Assembly (NCBI RefSeq): GCF_946479415.1
Contig: NZ_CAMLFY010000012.1
Location: 1 to 64,000, forward strand
Source of the DNA: an uncultured Shinella sp.
GTDB taxonomy: Bacteria > Pseudomonadota > Alphaproteobacteria > Rhizobiales > Rhizobiaceae
Direction of reading: 5' to 3'
Length of the DNA stretch: 64,000 bases
Positions 18,364-27,236 of this stretch are shown one piece after another. Made by a program: the position numbers and the translations under genes. The notes below the pieces were generated by a model that saw only the letters and a program-made list of their open reading frames with translations, was not told the origin of the DNA and searched no databases. Position 1 is the stretch's first letter; each line of letters opens with the position of its first letter.

Positions 18364-18567
18364 TCAAGCGACTACGAGAGCCTTTTCCTCATCGGCACCC
18401 GTGAAGGCTGTCATCGGCCAAACGCCGAGATCGCCTAGGGCTTCAATAATGCGGGTGCGCAGGTCGTCGGGTGCGGCCGGATCGAAGGTGCGGGCGACGT
18501 TCTCGACGATATCGATGGCGTGGTGGTAGGCGTCGGCGTGAAAGTATGCGGCGGACTGCATTTCCAT
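18364..18567 (-). CDS. Small hypothetical protein of the phage element
   Basis: A 67-residue protein, not recognised (MEMQSAAYFHADAYHHAIDI at the start). It has a His/Asp-rich first helix. The start at 18565-18567 has a purine-rich CAGGGGA upstream. Its spacing to the next gene (48 nt) fits a common transcript. Being short, it is less certain than its neighbours. Confidence 0.5.
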   Translation of the reverse strand: MEMQSAAYFHADAYHHAIDIVENVARTFDPAAPDDLRTRIIEALGDLGVWPMTAFTGADEEKALVVA

Positions 18568-18695
18568 TGAATCCCCTGCCCGTGATTAGGCGAGACACAT
18601 GTGATTCATGTCGAGCGATTTGGCAAGTGTAGTCACGAGAAATTTGTCAATAAAAACAATAAGTAAGCACTTACTTATCTCGCAAGACGCGCAAG

Positions 18696-18735
18696 CAAAA
18701 AGCCCTTCACGACCCGCAAGGCATGAAGGGCTTAA
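18696..18735 (-). terminator. Rho-independent terminator inside the island
   Basis: AAGCCCTTCA (18700-18709) and TGAAGGGCTT (18724-18733) form a stem followed on the minus strand by TTTTTGC. A second stem (GCCGGACGCAA with its complement, about 18740-18777) sits just upstream of it. Together they separate the 18861-19798 genes from the 17332-18567 genes. Confidence 0.7.
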
Positions 18736-18860
18736 GGGTGCCGGACGCAATGAATGGAAGCCCTTGCGTCCGGCGTTCTCGGTTCCCAATCGGACGACAG
18801 GTCAACGTCCGACAATTCACTTATAGCGGGATCGCCGAGCGAGCGCGGCGTGCGCGAATG

Positions 18861-19283
18861 TTAGAACTTTCCGAAGTTCTCTTTCGCCTCTAGGTCGCGC
18901 TGTCCTGCCGCCTTCTTTTCCATAACCTTCGCACGCTTGCGCAGCTTGTCGGCTTCACGGTCCTTCTCGATCTGCGCCGGACTGCGGTTGTCCTTTGATG
19001 CCTTCTTCTGTGCCTTCCGCCGTTCCGGGGTGGCCTTTTCGTAGGACCGGACGGCGCGGCCTTCGGTCGCGAGTATATCGGCTGCGTAGGCGGCGCGCTG
19101 ATCGGCCTTACGCTTGGTCGCACCACGGCCGTTGCGATAAGCCTCATCCTTCAGCTTCGCTACCGTGTCAGTGATGAGAGTCTTTAGTGCAGCCGACATA
19201 CGGCTAGACGAAATGTCCCCGGACGCGGCAGGCGCTTCATCGTTAATATTTTGTTGACTATCTTGATTGAATTGTTTATTCAT
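18861..19283 (-). CDS. Hypothetical basic protein of the phage element
   Basis: A 140-residue, highly charged protein with many Lys, Arg, Ala and Glu, not recognised. Residues 60-140 (for example ATPERRKAQKKASKDNRSPA) should be a long basic helix, as in nucleic-acid-binding proteins. The ATG at 19281-19283 is chosen over a TTG three codons earlier; neither has a strong ribosome site. Confidence 0.6.
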   Translation of the reverse strand: MNKQFNQDSQQNINDEAPAASGDISSSRMSAALKTLITDTVAKLKDEAYRNGRGATKRKADQRAAYAADILATEGRAVRSYEKATPERRKAQKKASKDNRSPAQIEKDREADKLRKRAKVMEKKAAGQRDLEAKENFGKF

Positions 19284-19351
19284 TGTGAACAATCATTTGA
19301 GGCGATTGTGGTCTTCGAACCCCGGCTGACGAGTAATCGGCCGGGGTTTTC

Positions 19352-19798
19352 TTATGCTGCGGCCTTTTCAAGCAGGTCAGCGAGGTCGAGCGCAAGGTCG
19401 GGCGGGAAAGAAACAGCGTCGGCAAGCGGCGTCTTGCCGAACGGCAGAGCGATCTTCAGACCAGTGCCCTGCTTCTGCACGGCGAAGTCGTGGCCCACGT
19501 TGACAGCAGTCGGGGATGCGTTACCGGCGATCACTTCCCGAACCGTGCTCGCAAGGGCCTGCGCGCCGGCCGTCTTCAAGATAATCTCTTCGTCCTCGCG
19601 AAGGCTGACAGCGATACCGTCGCCCTGCTTGCGGATTGACGTGCCGGGAATGTCGGCGGGGATGATCCCGGCCGCGATCTTCTCGCGAATGAAGGCGGCG
19701 ATTGCGCCAGCATTGCTGAGGTTCATTGCGGATGCGATTGCCTTGAGCTGGTCGAGGCGGCGAGGATCAAGACGGACGGTTACGGGCGGGTGAGCCAT
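19352..19798 (-). CDS. Hypothetical protein with a ribbon-helix-helix-like N-terminus
   Basis: A 148-residue protein. The first 45 residues (PPVTVRLDPRRLDQLKAIAS then MNLSNAGAIAAFIREKI) resemble a ribbon-helix-helix DNA-binding fold, with a strand carrying Thr-x-Arg. The remainder is unrecognised. The ATG at 19796-19798 is preceded by GGAG at 6 nt, which favours it over the ATG at 19808-19810. It lies next to a 500-nt noncoding region with inverted repeats that could be its operator; that is inference. Confidence 0.6.
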   Translation of the reverse strand: MAHPPVTVRLDPRRLDQLKAIASAMNLSNAGAIAAFIREKIAAGIIPADIPGTSIRKQGDGIAVSLREDEEIILKTAGAQALASTVREVIAGNASPTAVNVGHDFAVQKQGTGLKIALPFGKTPLADAVSFPPDLALDLADLLEKAAA

Positions 19799-20314
19799 GG
19801 GATACTCCATTAATCATCCATCATATATACATGTGTATTAGTAGCAGATCAACAGTGTCATCCATTTTCCGGGGACTATTTCTTACCCGCGTCCAATGTC
19901 ACTTTCCGGGGACATTTTCGCCTATAGTATATGTGTAGATACGTATTTGTAAGAAAGAGAAGATAGCGAGAAAATGTCCCCGGAAAGTTGATGACACTCG
20001 GTCGCCTGCGGCTCCCTCCCTGCGCGGCCTATCGGCCTTGCCCGCGCCTTGCGGCGCGAACGCTTAAAGCGAATGACCGGAAGGTCTCTTTCTGGGAGTC
20101 GCCGGTCATTCGTTACCGCGTCCGGGCGGAACGTATCCGAGCCGAATAGATAGGCTCCCGGCCGGTCGCTCCGCTCCCCGGCGCGGAAGCAGTATCATGT
20201 CGGACAGGGACCGCTCCCTGCTTCCGCCATAGCGAGTCACTGAGAGGCGTCACGGGTGCCGGATGAGCAATGACGCACCCAACATCACAACGCGCGCCAG
20301 CGACTCGCTATGAG
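19799..20314. other. Noncoding, hairpin-rich region of the phage element
   Basis: No gene is seen in these 516 nt. CTTTCCGGGGACATTTT occurs at 19902-19918 and inverted near 19971-19987, and a partial third copy (TTTTCCGGGGAC) lies at 19865-19876. Further stems are CGAATGACCGG with CCGGTCATTCG (20070-20080, 20102-20112), GCGGAAGCAG with CTGCTTCCGC (20183-20192, 20218-20227) and ATAGCGAGTC with GACTCGCTAT (20229-20238, 20302-20311). It may hold an operator, a replication signal or a structured RNA. Confidence 0.5.
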
Positions 20315-20665
20315 TCAAACTGCAAGCGTGAAGCTTTGGACTAACTCAGCAGTGACATGCCACGGCGCTTCGGCCGAATAGGTCCAGTCCTTGCAAGTCC
20401 ACTTGCAGGTGGCCGTCTCGCCATAGGGCTTGAAATAGAACGGCTCGTATCCACCCCTCGCCTCGAAGAAATCCACGATGGCGCGCATGTCGGCATAAGT
20501 GAGCGCGCCCCACGACAAGGACACGCTCTTGCGGATATGGTTCAAGCCCTTCGGCGTCGGCTGGCTGTAGCCGTCGCCGAATTCGGTCTCCCAAAGGTTC
20601 ACGGTCGGCTTGTGCATCGTTCCCGGTGACGGACCAACGGGCGGGGTGAAGGTCGGCAAGGCCAT
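20315..20665 (-). CDS. Phage minor tail protein (lambda gpM-like)
   Basis: A 116-residue protein of the phage-related tail family exemplified by lambda gpM. It has the expected opening (LPTFTPPVGPSPGTMHKPTV), a central VETEFGDGYSQ-type segment here read as ETEFGDGYSQPTPKGLN, and the WGALTYADMRAIVDFFEARG helix, followed by a C-terminal strand region with EAPWHVTAELVQSF. In complete phages the gene follows the tape-measure gene, as here, with only one nucleotide between stop and start. The gene looks intact. Confidence 0.85.
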   Translation of the reverse strand: MALPTFTPPVGPSPGTMHKPTVNLWETEFGDGYSQPTPKGLNHIRKSVSLSWGALTYADMRAIVDFFEARGGYEPFYFKPYGETATCKWTCKDWTYSAEAPWHVTAELVQSFTLAV

Positions 20666-20666
20666 A

Positions 20667-21854
20667 TTAGCGCCCCCTATTATTCAAGGTGTTTCCGGGC
20701 CGCGCCTGCCTGCGGATTTCGTCCGCGACCACGCCGCGCATGGTCTGCTCCATCTGCTTCGCCATGCGGGCGGCAAGGTCGGCGTTCTGTTCCGGCGTGC
20801 CGGAACTGCCGTTGATAGTGACGGGCGCATTGATGGAAATGGCCTGCACCGGGGCGGCGTTGCTGTTCGCAGCCGTGAGGTCAGGGCGACGGATGGCCGG
20901 GGCATTGCCGACATACCCGCCTTCCGCAAACCCGGCGAGCGCGCCACGGTGAAGGGTTTCGAGGTTGCCGACGCCGATCCGGCTGGTTGCCTTCTTCGAC
21001 ATGACATACTCGCCACGGTGGACGACGCCTGCGGGCTGATACTTCCCGCCGTCGCCGGTATAGCCGCCCTCGCTGAAGCCGAACAGCGCGCCGAAGATGC
21101 CACCGCCCATCCCGCCGAACAGGCCGGAGAGCGGTCCCTTGCCGAGAAGCGCGGCCTGCAAGGTCGCATCGATCAACGAATTAAGCAGGCTCTGCACCGC
21201 GCCCTCAAGGGTCTGGGTGCCGGTGAGAAGGCCGGACAGCGACGACGTGAAGCTTTCCGCGAAATACTCCTGCGCGTTCTTCAGGCTATCGGCCGATGCA
21301 GCAACCTGCTGGTTGGTGCCGTCAAGCTGCTGCGTGAGCGTGATCTTCTCGCGAAGCTTGGCAAGCTCCTGATCGGACAGGGTGATGCCCGCGCGCTTCG
21401 CCTCCTGCTGCGCCTGATAGACGGCAAGCTCAATCCGCTGCTGTGATGCCGACATGCCGGAAATCGACTGTTCGAACCGTGCGAGGTCCAGTCCCTCCTG
21501 CACTGACTGGTTCAAGCTCTTGCGCGCCGTGTCCTGCTGCTTCAGCAATTCGGTGCGCTGGCGCTCGCTGTCGGTCGGTGCAAGCGGCTGCGCCCCCGTA
21601 GGCGTGCCAGCATAGGCGTTGCGGATGGTGCTATCGTCCACGCGCTTGAGGCCGGTCCATTCCTCGCGAAGCTCTGCCGGGTCATTGCCGCGACGACGCA
21701 ACAGGGCGCGCGCAAGCTCGTCCTGGGTGGCCTCATCATAGAGGCGATCACCCGACAGGCCGAGTTCCTTCATAAGACCTTCAAGAGTCCGGCCGGTGAT
21801 CTGGTAGCGGCCGAGCGCCGAAGACCCCTTGCCGTCGCCGTAGAGGGCGCGGTT
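20667..21854 (-). pseudogene. Phage tail tape-measure protein, C-terminal fragment
   Basis: Only the last 396 codons remain. The first in-frame ATG is at 21771-21773, but homology-like sequence runs upstream to about 21854: YGDGKGSSALGRYQIT followed by GRTLEGLMKELGLSGDRLYD, which resembles a lysozyme-like domain. Then come helical Gln/Ala-rich repeats, the hydrophobic Gly-rich stretch (GLFGGMGGGIFGALFGFSEG) and the terminal GEYVMSKKATSRIGVGNLE segment typical of tape-measure C-termini. The upstream part is lost where it joins the integrase gene. It is followed by the gpM-like gene. Confidence 0.85.
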
Positions 21855-23139
21855 TCACGAATTCGATAAAGCCTTCGCTGACGAGTGCTTGATGAATAGG
21901 AACCTTGCGACCTTTCCGGGTCTTTGTCGTGCGCCCCTCGCCGACGCGGATATGGACGAACCAGTTCCCCTGAAGCTCGAATAGGTCGGCCTTCTCCAAT
22001 TGCAGCGCCTCACCGACGCGCATTCCGCTATAGGCGAGCAACCACGGTATCCAGCGGAAGTTCGGCCGGTCCTTCTGCTGCCGTGCAGCCTCAAGGACCT
22101 TCTTCGCCTGCTCAAGGGTATAGGTGCGGGTGGCGCTGTCGGTGACTTCAGCAACGGGCAATTCGATGTAGTCGAACGGCGTGCCCTTCGGTATGTCGGG
22201 AAAGAGCTTGCCCCGGCATTGCTCTTGCCCCCATGTCAGGATCGCCCGGATAGCGGCGAGCTTGTCACGGATGGTCTTGCGGGAGAGCTTCCCGGCCTCA
22301 AGCATGGCGTTGCGCCACGCCTCACCCTCTTCGAGGGTAACGGTCGCTATTTTCTTGCTGCGGCGATGATGCTCGAAATCGTGGACCGTGTTGCGATACT
22401 TCTCCAAGGTCGCCGACGACTTCTTATTGCCGCCTAACCCCATGCCGGTTAGGCGCTCCTTCTCCTGTATGACGGCTTCGAAGGTGAGGCTGTTGAACTC
22501 GCTCGCGGATACCTCTTCGGCAACAGGGTCGGTCTCGACGGCATTAGCGAGCAACGGGTCTTCGGGCTTGCCGCTGAAATCGCCCTCATCGCGTTCGGCG
22601 ACACGGGCGAGCGCTTCAAGCTCTGAGACACACATAGCGCGGGCGAGCGTGCGCCATTCCGGCGAGCCTTTCACCACGGTCGTGTTGCCGAGGCGTCGAA
22701 AGCGCTCGATCCGGTTTCCCACCAATGTCTCAAGGGTATCGTCATCAAGCCCTCCGGCGATACCGGCCCGAAGCAGTTCCACAAGACGGTCGTCTATCAG
22801 GCCCATGGCATGACGGTTGTCCATGTTCCGAAGCTCGGTGTCGAAGGCGATGCGGTCATTGTAGTTCCGCAGGGCGATCTGATCGACGGGTAGCGGATAG
22901 CGGCCCGGTGTGATGGCCTCGCCGTGCGCCAGTGCCTTGCGGCGTTCAGCAACGGCCATGCGTGCCTGAAGCTCTGCGACGGCCGTATGAAGCCGTGCCA
23001 GTGCCGTGCGGCGGTCAGCGCCGAGCGGTGCGCGAAGTTCGGTCTTGTTGTCGAGGAAAGGCCGAAGCTCGGCGGGAATCACGATGCGGGCGAAATAGCG
23101 TCCGTCGCGATTGAGGAGATATCTGGTGTTCTTGGCCAT
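21781..23139 (-). pseudogene. Tyrosine recombinase (phage integrase), truncated at the catalytic end
   Basis: A 452-codon frame. It starts MAKNTRYLLNRDGRYFARIV (DUF6538-like N-terminal arm-binding region), has a SAM-like core-binding domain around residues 225-320 and the first catalytic Arg in AYSGMRVGEALQL near residue 375. After KVPIHQALVSEGFIEFVKPR the protein ends in 22 residues (PLRRRQGVFGARPLP...) that are the tape-measure sequence read in another frame. The HxLRH box, the second His/Trp and the Tyr nucleophile are all missing. It faces inward from the tRNA-Pro. Confidence 0.92.
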
Positions 23140-23154
23140 CTGTTAGCACCCGTT

Positions 23155-23174
23155 TTGTAACAAGGTTTGTAACA
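23155..23174. promoter_or_regulatory. Candidate integrase arm sites, right end
   Basis: Two direct copies of TTGTAACA (23155-23162 and 23167-23174), 12 bp apart, lie between the integrase start and the tRNA-Pro 3' end. The same motif lies inside the left end of the element. Confidence 0.5.
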
Positions 23175-23233
23175 GAAAGCTGGCCTGAACCCACTGGAAA
23201 CCCTGAGTTTCCGGGCTTTTCAGCCCGCCGGAC

Positions 23234-23310
<77 letters not shown>

Positions 23311-23404
23311 TCCGTCCCGGCGATGGGGAGATACACGCATCCGCCCCACGCCGCAACAGCAAAGCATGGATTTTACCAGCTTCTTGAGAGAATTGCGTGG
23401 CGTC

Positions 23405-23902
23405 TCACTGCGCCTTGCGCAGCTTGTCCATCAGTTCGTTCTCGACGCGGTTGCCGGCGCGGATGCCGAGGCGCTTCGCCGTACCGCCGTTCAGCTCGAG
23501 CACATAGTCGATCGGTCCCTGCGAATCGATGATCGCTTCGGAAAGCGGCTCGGCGTTTTCCTTGATCGCGCGCACCTTGCCGTCTTTGGCGATGAACAGC
23601 ATGTCCAGCGGGATATAGGTGTTCTTCATCCACATGAAGACCTGGCGCGTTTCGCCGAAAGCAAACAGCATGCCCTTGTCATCCGCCATTTCCCGGCGGT
23701 TCATCAGCCCCTGCTCGCGCTGGCGCGGCGTCACGGCAAGTTCCACCGTGAAGGCATGGCTTTTGCCGCCCTTGGTGATGATGGAGAGCGGCTGCGTATC
23801 GAATTTTTCGTCGGCGGCTGCGCTGAGCGACAGGCAAAGAAAAAGCGCCAGAACGGCGCTTGCAAAGCGCGCGATACCAAAATCCCGCGCGAAACGCCGC
23901 AT
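23405..23902 (-). CDS. DUF192 domain-containing exported protein
   Basis: A 165-residue protein with a signal peptide of about 30 residues (SAVLALFLCLSLSAAA) and a DUF192 domain: FTVELAVTPRQREQGLMNRR, then MADDKGMLFAFGETRQVFMW, MKNTYIPLDMLFI and a final LELNGGTAKRLGIRAGNRVE. The function of the family is not known; it acts outside the cytoplasm. Its ATG overlaps the TGA of the cold-shock gene (ATGA), so translation is coupled. The same pairing is common in rhizobia. Confidence 0.9.
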   Translation of the reverse strand: MRRFARDFGIARFASAVLALFLCLSLSAAADEKFDTQPLSIITKGGKSHAFTVELAVTPRQREQGLMNRREMADDKGMLFAFGETRQVFMWMKNTYIPLDMLFIAKDGKVRAIKENAEPLSEAIIDSQGPIDYVLELNGGTAKRLGIRAGNRVENELMDKLRKAQ

Positions 23903-24480
23903 CAGTGCGCCCTGTTGCCGGGAAGCGGCATGTCGGGATGGATTTCGGCAGCCATCAGGCCTTTGTCGCCATCGCCGAAGCGCACGAGAACGACCTGCCC
24001 GGGGCGAAGCTCCGTCAGACCGAAGCGGCGCAGCGTCTCCATATGAATGAAGATGTCCTCGGTGCCCTCGCCGCGCGTCAGGAAGCCGAACCCCTTGGTG
24101 CGGTTGAACCACTTGACGAGAACGCGCTCGAGCCCGCTGGAGGGCGTTACCTGTACATGGGTCTTGACCGGCGGCATCTGCGAGGGATGCACGGCCGTCG
24201 ACTGGTCCATGGAAAGGATGCGGAAGGCCTGGTAACCGCGGTCGCGCTTCTGGATGAGGGCAACGACACGCGTTCCCTCCAGAACCGTCTGGTAGCCATC
24301 GCGGCGCAGGCAGGTGACATGCACCAGAACGTCCTGCATGCCATTGTCGGGAACGATGAAACCGAACCCTTTGGCCACGTCGAACCATTTGATGACGCCG
24401 GTGATCTCGATCAGATCGACGGCGTCATTGCTCTGGTCATCACGCTCTGTGATTTCCTTTGAAGACACCCTGTCCACCAT
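23902..24480 (-). CDS. Cold-shock protein with two cold-shock domains
   Basis: A 192-residue cytoplasmic protein with two CSDs. The first (about residues 25-90) has the RNP1-like GVIKWFDVAKGFGFIVPDNG and an RNP2-like DVLVHVTCL; the second (about 120-180) has VLVKWFNRTKGFGFLTRGEG and DIFIHMETLRRFG. Such proteins bind single-stranded RNA or DNA. The ATG at 24478-24480 (MVDRVSSKE) was chosen because the upstream extension is of unlike composition. The gene overlaps the DUF192 start by 1 nt. Confidence 0.9.
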   Translation of the reverse strand: MVDRVSSKEITERDDQSNDAVDLIEITGVIKWFDVAKGFGFIVPDNGMQDVLVHVTCLRRDGYQTVLEGTRVVALIQKRDRGYQAFRILSMDQSTAVHPSQMPPVKTHVQVTPSSGLERVLVKWFNRTKGFGFLTRGEGTEDIFIHMETLRRFGLTELRPGQVVLVRFGDGDKGLMAAEIHPDMPLPGNRAH

Positions 24481-24676
24481 GACCTGCCAGCCCCCTCGAT
24501 TACGCGTCACATGAGTTACGGTTAACTGATTCTTGAGGATCAGAATAACATTGTCCCGATGCGGATGCGCAAGCCCCTTTGAAAGTTTTGCTGGCTCCAT
24601 TGGTAGGCTGCAAGGCTTGCCTCAAGCTGACAAAAACCTCATCTTTCCGACGATTCCACATTTAGAGGATATTCCA

Positions 24677-25117
24677 ATGCGTTATCTCCACACGATGGTC
24701 CGCGTGAAAGACGTCGACCAGTCGCTGCATTTCTACTGCACGCTTTTCGGACTTGAAGAAGTCAGACGCTACGAGAACGAAAAGGGCCGGTTCACGCTGA
24801 TCTTCCTCGCCGCCGCCGAGGATGTCGCGACGGCCCGCGAGAAGGCCACGCCCTGCCTGGAACTCACCTATAACTGGGACAGCGAGGACTATGCGGGCGG
24901 GCGCAATTTCGGCCACCTCGCCTATGAGGTCGATGATATCTATGCGCTGTGCCAGAAGCTGATGGACAATGGCGTGACGATCAACCGTCCGCCACGCGAC
25001 GGCCACATGGCCTTCGTGCGTTCGCCGGATGGCATCTCCATCGAAATCCTTCAGAAGGGCGACAACCTGCCATCGGCCGAGCCCTGGGCTTCCATGGGCA
25101 ATACCGGCGTCTGGTAA
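24677..25117 (+). CDS. gloA: Lactoylglutathione lyase (glyoxalase I)
   Basis: Converts the hemithioacetal of methylglyoxal and glutathione to S-lactoylglutathione. The 146-residue length is normal. Two beta-alpha-beta-beta-beta units are visible: RYLHTMVRVKDVDQSLHFYC with the metal-binding His, then PCLELTYNWDSEDY (metal Glu), GHLAYEVDDIYALCQKL (second His) and SPDGISIEILQKGD (second Glu). The ATG at 24677 has GAGGATA upstream. It is divergent from the cold-shock gene and followed by a hairpin. Confidence 0.93.
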   Translation: MRYLHTMVRVKDVDQSLHFYCTLFGLEEVRRYENEKGRFTLIFLAAAEDVATAREKATPCLELTYNWDSEDYAGGRNFGHLAYEVDDIYALCQKLMDNGVTINRPPRDGHMAFVRSPDGISIEILQKGDNLPSAEPWASMGNTGVW

Positions 25118-25125
25118 GCGGCTGC

Positions 25126-25155
25126 GGACGCAAGCTCCGGGCAAAGCTTGCGTCC
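25126..25155 (+). terminator. Hairpin after gloA
   Basis: GGACGCAAGCT (25126-25136) and AGCTTGCGTCC (25145-25155) form an 11-bp stem 8 nt after the gloA stop, without a T-run. The next 300 nt up to the lipoprotein gene hold no gene; another stem (TTCGGCCT and AGGCCGAA) lies near 25299-25323. Confidence 0.5.
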
Positions 25156-25467
25156 TATGTTCAGCCCCACGAACCATCGTTTCGCCGTATTTGACCGGGA
25201 TTTTCTTGCCATTCCGGTCAAATCGCCAGCGTGAGGGGGCGTTCTGGCCGTTTTCAGAGCCGGATTGTCTTCCGTTTTGCGTTTCACGGCTTCATTCGCT
25301 TCGGCCTTTACATGGGAGGCCGAAACGATAACATCGCGGCAACCGCGGCCAGGCCCCAGGTTTTTCCGGGCCTTTCCGTTGCGGTTGCGACTGTTTGAAG
25401 AAATGGCCCGACCGGCGGCAAGACCGGGGGCCCGAACGTCGAAAGCGGGGGAAAGCCTTTGCAGGAC

Positions 25468-26811
25468 ATGCAGGGAAAGTGGCTCGGCCTGAAAACGCTG
25501 CGGTATGGATTGCTGCTGGCCGTTTCGGTTGCCACGCTCTCGGGCTGCGTTTCCGCAGTCTCCAATGATATGCGCGCGGATATCAAGCCTGCGCAGGAAA
25601 GTGATGAAACCGTCGCGGATGCCGACACGGACGAGACCACGACGCCGGTCACGACCGCCTCGGCTGCCCGCGGCATGGGCCAGGATGCCTATGCGACGGC
25701 GAATGCCGGCGATGCCGCCGCCATGAACGGCCAGCAGGCCGAAATGACCGGCGATCGCGCGGGCCTCGTCATGCAGTCGACGACGCTGAATGCCGGCCGG
25801 TCGAGCATCTATTCCAACGGCACGCAGGCCGTTGCCACCAGCAACGCCTATTCGACGACGGGCAGCACGAATGCCGCCGTCAACAGCCTCTATGCCGGTG
25901 GCGCGCAGCAGACGGTCGATCAGGGTGACGGCCAGTCCGGCCGCCTGCCCGTCGAGGACATGCCGCCGGTCGGCTCGTCCACGCAGCAACAGAACCTCGA
26001 AACGCTGGGCGACGAACAGTCCGCCTTGCTGCCGGAAAACATACCGATCCCCAAGACCGCGCGCATGGCGCTCGTCAACGAGGCAGCAAGCGGCAATGCG
26101 GCGGATATTGCCCTTGCCGCAGACGGGCAGGACGACGCGACGGGCTCACTGCCGGAAACCACCACCCAGGCCTCGCTTGGCGAAACGCAGACGAAGACCC
26201 AGCCGCGCAAGACGCTGACGCTCGCCTCGCTGTTCAGCGGCAAGCGTGACGCCAAGGCGCAGTTCGATGGGGATCGCTTCTCCGAGCAACCGCGCCGGGT
26301 TCTCAACCGCGACACGGCGGGCATGACCCAGAAGGCATCGCTCGGCACCCTGCCCGGCGTCTCCACCGCCAATGCGATGTTCTCGACCCATCATTCCGAG
26401 GCCGACGAGGTCGAGGACGACGCGCCGCAGTTCAAGGAGGTCGCCTCGCTTGCCGGTCTCGCGCGCCTGGCGCCGAACGGCCTGTGGCTGCAGACCGAGA
26501 AGGTGAAGACGGGCTGTTTCAAGCCGGAACTGCTGCAGGTGCTCAAGACGATCGAGAAACACTACGACAAGCCGATCATCGTCACATCGGGCCTGCGCGA
26601 CGTGAAGGTCAACCGGGCCAAGCAGTCGCTGCACACGCGCTGCGAAGCAGCCGACATCCAGATTGCCGGCGTCTCGAAATGGGAGCTGGCGGAATATCTG
26701 CGCAGCATGCCCGGCCGCGGCGGCGTCGGCACCTATTGCCATACCGAATCCGTGCATATCGATATCGGCGAGGAGCGCGACTGGAACTGGCGCTGCCGCA
26801 GGCGCAAGTGA
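25468..26811 (+). CDS. Lipoprotein with a C-terminal M15-type (DUF882-like) peptidase domain
   Basis: A 447-residue envelope protein. The N-terminus has a lipobox, LSGC, near residue 30. Residues about 40-330 are low in complexity (Ala, Thr, Ser, Gln, Asp) and should be an unfolded spacer. The last 110 residues form a Peptidase_M15-type domain: GCFKPELLQVLKTIEKHYDK, then SGLRDVKVNRAKQSLHTRCE, AADIQIAG (metal His and Asp) and TYCHTESVHIDIGE (late His pair). It is probably a D-Ala-D-Ala-type peptidoglycan hydrolase. The ATG at 25468 is chosen; a TTG three codons earlier has a better-placed GGGGGAAAG and cannot be excluded. A terminator follows. Confidence 0.85.
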   Translation: MQGKWLGLKTLRYGLLLAVSVATLSGCVSAVSNDMRADIKPAQESDETVADADTDETTTPVTTASAARGMGQDAYATANAGDAAAMNGQQAEMTGDRAGLVMQSTTLNAGRSSIYSNGTQAVATSNAYSTTGSTNAAVNSLYAGGAQQTVDQGDGQSGRLPVEDMPPVGSSTQQQNLETLGDEQSALLPENIPIPKTARMALVNEAASGNAADIALAADGQDDATGSLPETTTQASLGETQTKTQPRKTLTLASLFSGKRDAKAQFDGDRFSEQPRRVLNRDTAGMTQKASLGTLPGVSTANAMFSTHHSEADEVEDDAPQFKEVASLAGLARLAPNGLWLQTEKVKTGCFKPELLQVLKTIEKHYDKPIIVTSGLRDVKVNRAKQSLHTRCEAADIQIAGVSKWELAEYLRSMPGRGGVGTYCHTESVHIDIGEERDWNWRCRRRK

Positions 26812-26855
26812 TCCACAGGATCACAAGCCTTTGAATTCGAAAGATTTTCCAGATC

Positions 26856-26889
26856 GAAAAGACCGCCTCCGGGCGGCTTTTCATTTTTT
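26856..26889 (+). terminator. Rho-independent terminator
   Basis: AAAAGACCGCC-TCCG-GGCGGCTTTTC, followed by a further T-run, 45 nt after the lipoprotein gene. Confidence 0.8.
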
Positions 26890-26954
26890 TGTCACAACGG
26901 CGTTTTTCCCGCTTGCGGAAGGAAAAACGCCCTTCTATAAGACGCCCACCGCAC

Positions 26955-27029
26955 GCGCCCTTCGTCTATCGGTTAGGACGCCAGGTTTTCATCCTGGAAA
27001 GAGGGGTTCGACTCCCCTAGGGCGTGCCA
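26955..27029 (+). tRNA. tRNA-Glu(UUC), copy 1
   Basis: A 75-nt cloverleaf including CCA: GCGCCCUUCGUCUAUCGG at the 5' end, anticodon loop UUUUCAU (anticodon UUC), T-arm GGGG-UUCGACU-CCCC. The first acceptor pair is a G-U. Two identical copies follow. Confidence 0.95.
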
Positions 27030-27161
27030 CGGTTCCCTCCCCCGAAACCCTTGTTTTTCACGGAAAAAGCGCTCGGCTTTCCGCTGTTGAAAAAGTTGCG
27101 TCCAACGCGATTTTTCGGCTTGCGCATCCGCCCGCGCCCGACTAGAAGACGCCCACCGCAC

Positions 27162-27236
27162 GCGCCCTTCGTCTATCGGTTAGGACGCCAGGTTTTCATC
27201 CTGGAAAGAGGGGTTCGACTCCCCTAGGGCGTGCCA
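27162..27236 (+). tRNA. tRNA-Glu(UUC), copy 2
   Basis: Identical in its 75 nt to copy 1. The 15 nt before it (AGACGCCCACCGCAC) also match copy 1; the sequence after it differs. Confidence 0.95.

Noticed and set aside
18586..18789. A 67-codon frame in the island
   Set aside because: It spans two terminator hairpins and has no ribosome site.
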